Source: an uncultured Candidatus Pelagibacter sp. (GTDB lineage: Bacteria > Pseudomonadota > Alphaproteobacteria > Pelagibacterales > Pelagibacteraceae). Taken from it: 64,000 nucleotides of DNA. A program made the position numbers and the translations under genes. Position 1 is the stretch's first letter. Every line of letters starts with the position of its first letter. Below, piece after piece: positions 38,148-47,109 of this stretch. Under the pieces are notes generated by a model. It saw only the letters and a program-made list of their open reading frames with translations. It was not told the DNA's origin and ran no database searches. Location of the stretch: positions 62,001 to 126,000 of the forward strand of contig CAJQSQ010000006.1 in NCBI GenBank assembly GCA_905616395.1, read 5' to 3'.

Positions 38148-39005
38148 ATGAAACATATTAAATATTTATTTCTAGTATTATGTACAATTTTTGTATTTGA
38201 GATGATTAGTTTTAATAAAGCTGAGGCCGGCGCATGTACAGTTACTTCTGGAGTTGTTGCAGAAGATGATATTGATAATTCATGTGATACAGTGCCCGAT
38301 ATTTATGAAGTAGTAATTTATAAATTATATTTATGTACAAGTGCTCCAACAGAAGCAACTACATCATCGACAGTTGTTTTAACTCCATGTTCACAAATCT
38401 TTAATAATGATAGTGGAGCAACTGCTTCTGTAACCCAAGGTTCGGATATTACTCTAGATGGTGCATACACAAGACCTCCAAATGGTACCTATACTCATGG
38501 ATATGCTTACATGGACAATACTTTTGGTATAACTTGGTCAGGTAAAATTGAGGCATCAATGACAGGAATGACTGGAGGTACTGGAGTTTTTTGTGCGACT
38601 GTAGCTGGCTCAGGAACACACGCACAAGGTAGTACTCATAATAATAGTTCTATTTGTAGCTCTACAGACAATCTTACAGCAGGAAAATTTGTTGAAACTA
38701 TGAAACAATTTGGTGGATCGAGCGATAACTTTTTATCAAAAGGAGAAGCAACCAATATCAACGGAACTACAGCGAGTATTGTTGGATTATTAGTTGATAC
38801 CAACGGGCATAGAGCTGCAAGCACAGGAGAAGTTGTTAAGCTCGAAGGTTTAGTTACGTTCGCAAATCCAGTCGTTGTTACTACAAAAACTACCTCTCTA
38901 AGTATGAATTTTAATGTAGGCGAGGGAATGCATCTTAATGATGGTGGTAGTAATAAATTACAGGTTGGAAGTGGACCTTTTCAAGCTATCATGACAGCAA
39001 ATTAA
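38148..39005 (+). CDS. Secreted Cys-containing partner protein (module 1)
   Basis: Signal peptide; starts immediately after barrel stop; YEVVIYKLYLCTS shared motif with the other partners. Confidence 0.65.
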   Translation: MKHIKYLFLVLCTIFVFEMISFNKAEAGACTVTSGVVAEDDIDNSCDTVPDIYEVVIYKLYLCTSAPTEATTSSTVVLTPCSQIFNNDSGATASVTQGSDITLDGAYTRPPNGTYTHGYAYMDNTFGITWSGKIEASMTGMTGGTGVFCATVAGSGTHAQGSTHNNSSICSSTDNLTAGKFVETMKQFGGSSDNFLSKGEATNINGTTASIVGLLVDTNGHRAASTGEVVKLEGLVTFANPVVVTTKTTSLSMNFNVGEGMHLNDGGSNKLQVGSGPFQAIMTAN

Positions 39006-39078
39006 AATTGGTTTAAATTAAGATTAAATTTTTTTAAATAAATCAATACGAAATCATATAAACTTTACTTATAATTCT

Positions 39079-40221
39079 ATGAAAAAAATAATCTTAATAT
39101 TAATATCCATTCTTTTCACATCAAATGTTTATGCACATTCTACTAAGGGTGTAACTCCTAACTTTGATTATAAGCAAAATTGCACAAAAAAAAATTCAGT
39201 ATTAAATTATATTTCAAAACACAAGCTGTATCGTGGAGACAAAGGTGAAATAATTAAATTTAATTCATATACAGCTTTTGATGTACAAAATGTAATGAGT
39301 GGAGCTTATAAAAAAAACCCAATAGAAATAACAGGCTTACTTACTTTACCTAAGGGTGATGCCAAGGTTCCAATTGTAATTATTACTCATAGTAGTGGTG
39401 GACCAGTAATGTATGTCTGGAACGACTTTAATTACCATGCATATAGAAATCTTTTAGATGCAGGAATTGGTGTAATGTTTATTGATAATTTTTGCCAACG
39501 AGGAGCAAGAGAAACATACAGAGATCAATCTAGAGTACCAGCTATAAGTGGTGCAATTGATGCCATGATGGCTTTAGAGTTATTGAAATCTCACCCTAGA
39601 TCAAATGGAAAATTTGGAACTAATGGTCACTCAAGAGGTGGAACAAACTCTCTTTATTTAGGAGAGGTTAAATTCACATCAAATTTTGTTGAAGGAACAA
39701 AAGGTTTTGATGCAATTCTTGGTGAAGCAGCCGAATGTAGATTGGCAGGTTTATTTTTAGAACCAGAGTTAACATCTAATACAAAATTACTTTATGTTCA
39801 TGGTGAATTAGACAATTATACCCTAGCAAAAGATTGCGAAGCACATGTAAAAAGAATTAAAGCAAAACCAGGACAAGTAAAAATTGATATTAAAGAGGGG
39901 TGGTATCACGATTGGCATGCTGGCTTTAAACCAAAAAAAGTTAGAGCACAGAACCTGAATAAGTGTCCAGAAATATTTGTTGATAATAATGGCTTTGTTG
40001 TAGGTCCAATGATTGATCTTGTTTTAAATAAATACAAAATTTTTCCATCTATGGAAGCTGCCAGAAAAGCTTCTGAAGATGAACCAGTCAAAACATTCAA
40101 AAAAATGTTTAAAATATTTAAACAAGAAAAATGCATTAAAAGAGGTGTGATGATAGGTGGTAAACATATCGATGAATATATGCCTCAATTTATGAACTTC
40201 TTTAAAGAAAACCTGCTTTAA
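39079..40221 (+). CDS. Secreted dienelactone hydrolase-like alpha/beta hydrolase (tandem copy 1)
   Basis: Signal peptide; KFGTNGHSRGGTNSLYLGE nucleophile elbow; YVHGELDNYT. Confidence 0.8.
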   Translation: MKKIILILISILFTSNVYAHSTKGVTPNFDYKQNCTKKNSVLNYISKHKLYRGDKGEIIKFNSYTAFDVQNVMSGAYKKNPIEITGLLTLPKGDAKVPIVIITHSSGGPVMYVWNDFNYHAYRNLLDAGIGVMFIDNFCQRGARETYRDQSRVPAISGAIDAMMALELLKSHPRSNGKFGTNGHSRGGTNSLYLGEVKFTSNFVEGTKGFDAILGEAAECRLAGLFLEPELTSNTKLLYVHGELDNYTLAKDCEAHVKRIKAKPGQVKIDIKEGWYHDWHAGFKPKKVRAQNLNKCPEIFVDNNGFVVGPMIDLVLNKYKIFPSMEAARKASEDEPVKTFKKMFKIFKQEKCIKRGVMIGGKHIDEYMPQFMNFFKENLL

Positions 40222-40239
40222 ATCCTGGTTAAATACTAA

Positions 40240-41379
40240 ATGAAAAAAATAATTTTAATATTTATAACAGTTTTATTTACATCTAATGTTTTTGGACATG
40301 ACTCTCAAAGTGGCACAAAAATGGACACTAGCAAAGAATGTACAAAAAAAAAATCAATGTTGAATTTCCTCTCAAAAAATAAAAATTGGAAAAATAGAGG
40401 TAAATTAATAAAATTTAATTCTTATACAGGTTTTGATGTCAGAACTGTAATTAATGGAGCATATAAAAAACATCCAATCGAGATAACAGGTTTTTTATCT
40501 CTACCAGAAGGATCTAGTAAAGTTCCAATCGTGATCTGGACACATAGTAGTGGTGGACCTGGAATGTATATTTGGAATGACTGGACTTATCATGGTTATA
40601 GAAATTTATTGGATGAGGGCATAGGTGTAATGTTTATAGATAATTTTTGTTCACGAGGTGCAAGGGAAACTTGGAGAGACCAATCAAGAGTTCCTGCTAT
40701 CAATGGTGCAATAGATGCTATGATGGCACTAAAAGTATTAAAATCTCATCCAAGATCTAATGGAAAATTTGGAACCACAGGACACTCAAGGGGTGGTTTA
40801 AACTCTCTTTATTTAAGTGAGGTAAAATTTACTTCTTTGTTTTTAGATGGAACAACAGGCTTTGACGCAATATTGCCTGAAGCAGCAGAATGTAAAATGG
40901 CTGGTTTATTCATTGAACCAGAATTGACAACTAACACTAAATTACTTTATGTTCATGGTGGAGCCGATGATTATACTTTGGCCAAGCATTGTGAAGAACA
41001 TGTTAAAAGAATTAAAGCTGAACCAGGTCAAATAGAAATTGATATTAAAGATGGATGGTTTCATGAATGGCACTCAGGTTCAAAACCAAAAAAAATTAAG
41101 ATGGCAATGATTTTTCATAAATGTCCATCTATATATGTCGACAATGAAGGTAATACTATCGGCCCAATGACAGACTTAATAATAAATAAATACAAGATTT
41201 TTCCATCTATGGAAGCAGCTATGAAAGCTACAGAAGAAGAGCCGAGAAAAACATTTAAAAAAATGTTTAAAGTTTTAAAAAAAGAAAAATGCCTTGAAAG
41301 AGGAGTTACAATTGGTGGTAAACATATGGATGAATATATGCCTCAATTTATGAACTTCTTTAAAGAAAACCTACTTTAA
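40240..41379 (+). CDS. Secreted dienelactone hydrolase-like alpha/beta hydrolase (tandem copy 2)
   Basis: Paralogue of 39079 along full length; GHSRGGLNSLYL. Confidence 0.8.
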   Translation: MKKIILIFITVLFTSNVFGHDSQSGTKMDTSKECTKKKSMLNFLSKNKNWKNRGKLIKFNSYTGFDVRTVINGAYKKHPIEITGFLSLPEGSSKVPIVIWTHSSGGPGMYIWNDWTYHGYRNLLDEGIGVMFIDNFCSRGARETWRDQSRVPAINGAIDAMMALKVLKSHPRSNGKFGTTGHSRGGLNSLYLSEVKFTSLFLDGTTGFDAILPEAAECKMAGLFIEPELTTNTKLLYVHGGADDYTLAKHCEEHVKRIKAEPGQIEIDIKDGWFHEWHSGSKPKKIKMAMIFHKCPSIYVDNEGNTIGPMTDLIINKYKIFPSMEAAMKATEEEPRKTFKKMFKVLKKEKCLERGVTIGGKHMDEYMPQFMNFFKENLL

Positions 41380-41382
41380 GTC

Positions 41383-41835
41383 GTGGTTAAAAATGTAAAT
41401 AGTGAGTTAATTTATTCAGCAATAAATCTTCACATTAACCATTTTTTAAATGTAAAAAAACTTGCGAAACATGATTATGAAAGTCACATGATTTTGTTAA
41501 CAGTATATTCACATTTTCTTTTTCAAACAATTGTCAAGGGCAAATCATTTAGTTGGAAAGAAGTTTTTGAAAAAACGGAGACCGAAGAACACAAGACATT
41601 AATGAAAGATAGAAAATTGACAATTTTTTCAGTCGCAGAAAACCTATTGATGCCTCAAGAAACAGTAAGAAGAAAGTTAGAAAAATTATGTAATAGAAAA
41701 TTATTAGATTATTCTAAATCAGATGGGTTAAGTTTAGGTAAAAAGTTTAAAGAAACAATCGAACCACTAGGCAAGGTTGATGGACAAGAGATTTTTGCTT
41801 TGCTTGAAAAATTTGAAAAAGCCAAAAAGCAGTAG
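41383..41835 (+). CDS. Putative winged-HTH regulator (GTG start)
   Basis: C-terminal LTIFSVAENLLMPQETVRRKLEKLCNRKLL helix-turn-helix-like segment. Confidence 0.55.
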   Translation: MVKNVNSELIYSAINLHINHFLNVKKLAKHDYESHMILLTVYSHFLFQTIVKGKSFSWKEVFEKTETEEHKTLMKDRKLTIFSVAENLLMPQETVRRKLEKLCNRKLLDYSKSDGLSLGKKFKETIEPLGKVDGQEIFALLEKFEKAKKQ

Positions 41836-41861
41836 ACAAAATATTTAGTTTTGTCATTTAA

Positions 41862-41882
41862 AACCTATTTAGGGTTTTTTAT
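41862..41882 (+). terminator. Putative intrinsic terminator after the wHTH gene
   Basis: aaacc-tatt-tagggtttttt hairpin with T-run, preceded by gacaaaa/ttttgtc hairpin (41835-41855). Confidence 0.55.
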
Positions 41883-41921
41883 TCCTTTTAAATATAATTT
41901 TTTACGGTAAAAGATACTGTA

Positions 41922-42797
41922 ATGAAAAAAATTTTAGTACTGATTCTTACTTTCTTTATATCTACTGCAGTTAATGCTGATGTCACTTCTCAAGCATTAA
42001 ATAAAGTATCTGAAAAACTATCCTCTACTATAGGAAATTTAATCCCAGGAGACGGTCTTACAGAAGCATCTATTCAGATAAACGAAGACGATAATCCCGA
42101 CATAGAAATTCTTGCTGTAAGAGATTTAGTGGCTAATGAATATTCAAATATGTTTACTCAATTCAGTTTACACACTCAGGAAATAAATGGTCATGATAGA
42201 TTTATTGGTAATCTTGGTTTTGGATATAGAAAATTGTCAGATGATAAATCAAACGTATATGGAATTAACTTATTTTTAGATAATGATTTTGAGGCTGATC
42301 ATCAAAGAGGTAGTGTTGGTTTAGAACTAAAAGGTGCTTATTTAGATCTTTCAGCTAATAGCTATCACGCCATAACAAATACAAAAATTTATAAAAATAC
42401 TGATGAAGAGGTTTTATCAGGACATACAATCGATTTAGCCTCTCAAATACCCTATGCTCCATGGGCTAATTTAAATTTACAAAGTTACGCTTGGGAAAAT
42501 GTTAAAGCCTCTACTGACACGAAGGGTTATACTTTAGGTCTTGAAGCTTATCTAACACCTTCTTTAGCATTAGAGTTAAAAAATGATTATAATGATAATG
42601 CTGCAGTTGATGATGAGTTTACTTATAAATTAACTTTTGTTTATCCACCAAGAAATGACGGTAAGTCAATGAAAGATGGCTTATCAAATTTAGCTTTTGA
42701 AAAACAAAATATGGAAGCAAAATTAAAAGATAAAGTTCAAAGAGATAATAACATTGTAGTAGAAATTCAAGGATCAGTAATCATAACCCAAAAATAA
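41922..42797 (+). CDS. Inverse-autotransporter-like beta-barrel, passenger-less (module 2)
   Basis: GNLGFGYRKLSDDKSNVYGINLFLDNDFEADHQRGSVGLELKGAYLDLSANSYHAI; ends VQRDNNIVVEIQGSVIITQK (IAT linker-like). Confidence 0.8.
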   Translation: MKKILVLILTFFISTAVNADVTSQALNKVSEKLSSTIGNLIPGDGLTEASIQINEDDNPDIEILAVRDLVANEYSNMFTQFSLHTQEINGHDRFIGNLGFGYRKLSDDKSNVYGINLFLDNDFEADHQRGSVGLELKGAYLDLSANSYHAITNTKIYKNTDEEVLSGHTIDLASQIPYAPWANLNLQSYAWENVKASTDTKGYTLGLEAYLTPSLALELKNDYNDNAAVDDEFTYKLTFVYPPRNDGKSMKDGLSNLAFEKQNMEAKLKDKVQRDNNIVVEIQGSVIITQK

Positions 42798-42801
42798 TAA
42801 T

Positions 42802-43545
42802 ATGAAAAAACTCTTATATACATTTTTAATAACTTTATTATTTAATAACTATGCTTATTCAGCTAGTGGAGATGCAACTGAGTACAAACTTACAATTTAT
42901 AAAATTGAATTATGTGAAACAGGTAGCACACTTGCTAATTGTTTAAATCCAATAACATTGTTCGAAGGTGATTCAGGAATAATTGATATTGCAAATACTG
43001 CATCAGGTGCTCAAGCAGCTGCGTTAGGAAACCCTGGTCAAGCTATATTAGGAAAAACTTATACCGTTACACAAGTTACAATGGATAGAGCAATCACAGT
43101 TAAAGGTTATTATGCGGAAGGAAATAATAGCTGTTCAACAGTAGCAGTTAATAACTCTTCAAAAGTTTTAAATGGATTAGGTGATCATGCAACAGGTGGA
43201 ACACCAGATACTCCAGTAACTGGAATTTATTATGCAGGAGAAGCACTTGCACCTGATCTTGGTGTTGATGATGCTTGGAATGCTGTCGCAACAGATGGTA
43301 CAGTTGATACAGTTGATGACCGGAACGCAGCAGGCTATCAAAGACTTCAGTGGAGAAACACTTTAACAAATTCTGTTACAATCATGTTAGGTAAAACCCC
43401 TACAATTAAAATTGCTTTTGATCCTACTAATACAATAGGATTTGCTGGAACTATTGCAACAGCCGAACATTGTACAGCTGATGCGAACGCTAACAGAGGG
43501 CTTTTTATTAAAAATCCTGAAGTTTCAATCACTATTACTAACTAA
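42802..43545 (+). CDS. Secreted Cys-containing partner protein (module 2)
   Basis: Signal peptide; EYKLTIYKIELCETGSTLANCLNPIT. Confidence 0.7.
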   Translation: MKKLLYTFLITLLFNNYAYSASGDATEYKLTIYKIELCETGSTLANCLNPITLFEGDSGIIDIANTASGAQAAALGNPGQAILGKTYTVTQVTMDRAITVKGYYAEGNNSCSTVAVNNSSKVLNGLGDHATGGTPDTPVTGIYYAGEALAPDLGVDDAWNAVATDGTVDTVDDRNAAGYQRLQWRNTLTNSVTIMLGKTPTIKIAFDPTNTIGFAGTIATAEHCTADANANRGLFIKNPEVSITITN

Positions 43546-43663
43546 TTAGTAAATCTGGTTGAATTACTAGTCTTAAAATAAATATTCTCAATTAATACTT
43601 AAAAACCCATTTTAGGTTAATTACTTCTTTTAAATACAATTTATTGCGGTAAATAAGAGTGTA

Positions 43664-44533
43664 ATGAAAAAAATTTTAATACTGATTCTTACTTTCTTTA
43701 TATCTACTGCAGTTAATGCTGATGTCACTTCTCAAGCATTAAATAAAGTATCTGAAACAATATCAAACTTGATACCTGGAGAAGGAATTACTGAAGTGTC
43801 TTTAGATTATAATGATGGTGACGAGGATCAGCTTAACTTTTCAATATTAGGGGTAAGAGATATTGAAGCAACAGATAATTCTAATTTCTTTACTCAATTT
43901 AGCTTAATGAACCAAGAGATAAATAGCTCTGGAAGAATTATTGGAAACATAGGACTAGGTTACAGAAAATTATCTGATGATAAAAATTTTATGTTTGGAG
44001 CAAACACTTTCTACGATAGAGATTTAACAGATGGACAATCAAGATTGGGCTTAGGTATTGAAGCTAAAGGTTCAATTTTAGATTTAACTGCAAATAGTTA
44101 TACAAAAATTTCAAATTCTAAAGTTGTTAATGGAGATAGAGAACAAGTATTATCAGGTTGGGATTATAATTTAACATCTCAAATTCCACGAACTCCTTGG
44201 GCTAGAATTAATTATAATGGTTATAAATGGGAAGCTGAAAAAGGATCTTCTGACTTAAAAGGTAATATTTATTCTTTAGAATTAGATGTAACAAACTCGA
44301 TTGAAGTTGTTGCTAGCTTGGACAATTCTTCATTAGCTGGAATTGATGATGAAACTTCTTTAAGAATTAATTATATTTATCCACCAAAAGAAAAATCTAT
44401 GGTGATGTCTGATGGCTTATCAAACGACATGTTTGAAAAAAGAAATATGGAACATGAATTGAAGAAAAAAGTTAGAAGAAGAAACAAACTAGTTATGGAA
44501 ATTCAAGGATCAATTATAATGACGAGTAAATAA
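43664..44533 (+). CDS. Inverse-autotransporter-like beta-barrel, passenger-less (module 3)
   Basis: GNIGLGYRKLSDDKNFMFGANTFYDRDLTDGQSRLGLGIEAKGSILDLTANSY; ends VRRRNKLVMEIQGSIIMTSK. Confidence 0.8.
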   Translation: MKKILILILTFFISTAVNADVTSQALNKVSETISNLIPGEGITEVSLDYNDGDEDQLNFSILGVRDIEATDNSNFFTQFSLMNQEINSSGRIIGNIGLGYRKLSDDKNFMFGANTFYDRDLTDGQSRLGLGIEAKGSILDLTANSYTKISNSKVVNGDREQVLSGWDYNLTSQIPRTPWARINYNGYKWEAEKGSSDLKGNIYSLELDVTNSIEVVASLDNSSLAGIDDETSLRINYIYPPKEKSMVMSDGLSNDMFEKRNMEHELKKKVRRRNKLVMEIQGSIIMTSK

Positions 44534-44539
44534 TATATT

Positions 44540-45268
44540 ATGAAAAAAATATTTAAAAATCTATTAATGTTAACTTTTGCATATTTTGCTTGTACTTCAA
44601 TTGCAAACTCTACAAAAGCTTCAGGTGCAGCAACAGTACTCAAAATAACAGTTACAAAAATTGAATTATGCGAAACAGGAAGTACGGACACAACTTGTTT
44701 AAATCCTATTACTGTAAGTAATCCTGGATTAAGCACCAATGTTGACCTAGCATCAATAACAGCGGGATCAGTAGCAGCAACTATGGGAAACTTTGGTAGA
44801 GCTAAAGCTGGTACAGCTTATACGTATATACAAGCTGTAATGAGTAGAGCAATTACAGTCAAAGGTAGTGCGACTGCAGATAACCTAACATGTCATACTA
44901 AAGGTGATGGTAATTCTAATGGTCAAACATTTGGAATAGCAGAAACTAATGCAGCTGATTCAACTGAAGCTACATTATATGTTCCCCAATTTACTGATCC
45001 AACGAATTTTCCTAGAATTAATTCTGTAGGTGACAGAGAGGGTAATAACCCTAGAATAGCAGGAACAGTTAATGGAGCTGATACCCATTTTATATCTAGA
45101 GATCCTTTGACTAAACCTTTCATTCTTGACCCCTCTGCAATTCCAACTGTTACAATGGCTTTTGGAACATCCACAGCCGTAACTGTAAGTAATGGTGAAA
45201 GTTGTGATGGAGCTGCGAGAATGTACGCTACTCCACCTGATGTTACAATTACCATTCAAGGTCAGTAA
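44540..45268 (+). CDS. Secreted Cys-containing partner protein (module 3)
   Basis: Signal peptide; LKITVTKIELCETGSTDTTCLNPIT. Confidence 0.7.
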   Translation: MKKIFKNLLMLTFAYFACTSIANSTKASGAATVLKITVTKIELCETGSTDTTCLNPITVSNPGLSTNVDLASITAGSVAATMGNFGRAKAGTAYTYIQAVMSRAITVKGSATADNLTCHTKGDGNSNGQTFGIAETNAADSTEATLYVPQFTDPTNFPRINSVGDREGNNPRIAGTVNGADTHFISRDPLTKPFILDPSAIPTVTMAFGTSTAVTVSNGESCDGAARMYATPPDVTITIQGQ

Positions 45269-45305
45269 TTTTTTTAAGCAAATATTACTGCTAGATAATA
45301 ATCAA

Positions 45306-45569
45306 ATAAAAAAGATATTTTTAGTTATATTACTATGCTTGTTTAATTCTTCTGCAAATGCTGGTCTTAAAGAGATAGGAAATTCGTATGTATCTCAAGA
45401 AACAAAAGACAAAATTAATATTCAATTTGAAGAAAATAAATCTAAAAAGAAGAATAAAAAATTTATCCTATATTTTTAGACAGATGGAGATGAGCATCAT
45501 ATTTGGGATTGGGGATCTGCCAAGGAAATTACAGATAAATTTCATGGAAAAGTTTTTATAAAAGAATAG
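45306..45569 (+). pseudogene. Truncated, stop-interrupted paralogue of the HExxH protein at 22369
   Basis: IKKIFLVILLCLFNSSANAGLKEIGNSYVSQETKDKINIQFEENKSKKKNKKFILYF*TDGDEHHIWDWGSAKEITDKFHGKVFIKE* aligns with N-terminus of 22369 ORF; TAG at 45477. Confidence 0.85.
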
Positions 45570-45622
45570 GTTTTAACCACTAAATAAAAAAAACGTTTAG
45601 TTTATTAAGGAATAGATTTTAC

Positions 45623-46222
45623 TTAGGGAATTAACCAAGCATCCTTGCTTGTTTCTAAATCAAACCTAGCTCTACGGTGACCTTTGGCTGCTAAATATAG
45701 CCATTCCATACTTTTAATTTTACACTGTATTACAGTAAAGTTTTTATAACCTACTTCACTTTGCTCCATCGTAAATTCAAAATTATCTAGTTCAGGTTTC
45801 AATCCTGAAGTTGGAGTTTCAGATTTCGTTCCTGGTCCATTATCAACTAAATAACACTTTCTACTCATATGACCTGTTTTTAACCAAGACTGTTTTGTAA
45901 TATCATTGTCATAATTAACAATGCACTCTACTTTAAGTCTAACTTGAATCTTTTCTTCCTTGTCATAAAAAAGCATTGCTGCATTTTTATTTGCTTTTAA
46001 TTTAGCGATTTTATTAGATCTGATATCACTATGGTATTGGATAATGTTATTTTCTTGATCAGATTTTCTAAGAACTACAATTCTTCCGTCAAAGTCATCT
46101 TGGTCTCCACAGATGAATACAGGAATTCTAAAGGGTGAACCTCTATCTTTAATAGCATTATCCAGCATAGACCAAATTTTATTTTTGATCTCATCAAAAT
46201 CTTCGTAGTAAGCTGGTTGCAT
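45623..46222 (-). CDS. Pyridoxamine 5'-phosphate oxidase-like FMN-binding protein
   Basis: RIVVLRKSDQENNIIQYHSDIRSNKIAKLKANKNAAMLFYDKEEKIQVRLK. Confidence 0.8.
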   Translation of the reverse strand: MQPAYYEDFDEIKNKIWSMLDNAIKDRGSPFRIPVFICGDQDDFDGRIVVLRKSDQENNIIQYHSDIRSNKIAKLKANKNAAMLFYDKEEKIQVRLKVECIVNYDNDITKQSWLKTGHMSRKCYLVDNGPGTKSETPTSGLKPELDNFEFTMEQSEVGYKNFTVIQCKIKSMEWLYLAAKGHRRARFDLETSKDAWLIP

Positions 46223-46228
46223 TGTAGA

Positions 46229-47095
46229 TTATTTACTAAGTCTTCTAATTAAACTAGAAGTATCCCAACGATTTCCACCCATCTCCTGAACTTCACTGTA
46301 ATATTTATCAACTATTTCAGTTACAGGAAGCTGTGAACCATTATTTTTTGCCTCTTCCATTGCGATCTTTAAATCTTTTCTCATCCAATCAACAGCAAAA
46401 CCATGTTCAAATTTATCCTCAAGCATTGTTTTGTACCTATTTTCCATTTGCCAAGATTGTGCAGCACCTTTAGATATTACTTCAATGACATCTTCCATGT
46501 TCAAACCAGATTTTACTCCAAAATTGATAGCTTCAGATAAACCCTGAACTAGACCTGCAATACAAATTTGGTTAACCATTTTTGCTAGTTGACCATTTCC
46601 AGCGCCACCTAATAATTTCATTTTTTTGCTATAGCAATCAATAATGTCTTTAGCTTTATCAAAGTTTACTTGATCTCCACCAATCATTACAGTTAGTGCA
46701 CCATTTTCAGCGCCAGCTTGACCACCTGATACGGGTGCATCCAAGAAACCGAATTCATTTTTTAATGAATGAGCATAAATCTCCCTAGCAATTGTTGCTG
46801 AGGCCGTTGTGTTATCAATGTAAACTGAGCCTTTTTTAATTGTTTTAAAAATACCATTGTCACCAAAAGTAACTTCTTTTAAATCGTTATCATTACCTAC
46901 ACAGGTAAATATAAAGTCAGCTCCCTCAGCAGCTTTTGCGGGTGTATCTGCTTTAGATCCTTTAAATTCAACAACCCATTTGTCAGCTTTTGCAGCAGTT
47001 CTATTATAAACAGTTACATTGTGTCCTGCTTTTGATATATATCCTGCCATTGGATAACCCATGACACCTAAACCTATAAATGCAATATTGCTCAT
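46229..47095 (-). CDS. 3-hydroxyisobutyrate dehydrogenase family (6PGDH-like) oxidoreductase
   Basis: IAFIGLGVMGYPMAGYISKAGHNVTVYNRT; LDAPVSGGQAGAENGALTVMIGG. Confidence 0.93.
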   Translation of the reverse strand: MSNIAFIGLGVMGYPMAGYISKAGHNVTVYNRTAAKADKWVVEFKGSKADTPAKAAEGADFIFTCVGNDNDLKEVTFGDNGIFKTIKKGSVYIDNTTASATIAREIYAHSLKNEFGFLDAPVSGGQAGAENGALTVMIGGDQVNFDKAKDIIDCYSKKMKLLGGAGNGQLAKMVNQICIAGLVQGLSEAINFGVKSGLNMEDVIEVISKGAAQSWQMENRYKTMLEDKFEHGFAVDWMRKDLKIAMEEAKNNGSQLPVTEIVDKYYSEVQEMGGNRWDTSSLIRRLSK

Positions 47096-47109
47096 AATTT
47101 CTATTTCCT

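Noticed and set aside
43148-43532. Antisense ORFs over module-2 partner
   Set aside because: Shadow ORFs; His/Leu-rich low-complexity translation
44923-45259. Two antisense ORFs (110 aa and 94 aa) opposite the module-3 partner gene
   Set aside because: Shadow ORFs of a coding strand with clear signal peptide and family motif; low-complexity translations
45192-45479. 95-aa ORF starting inside the module-3 partner gene
   Set aside because: Its N-terminal part is out-of-frame read-through of 44540-45268; only the part from ~45306 is meaningful, as the HExxH pseudogene
45580-45620. actaaa/tttagt hairpin after the HExxH pseudogene as an att or IS end
   Set aside because: Short AT-rich stem, could arise by chance; no matching copy found elsewhere
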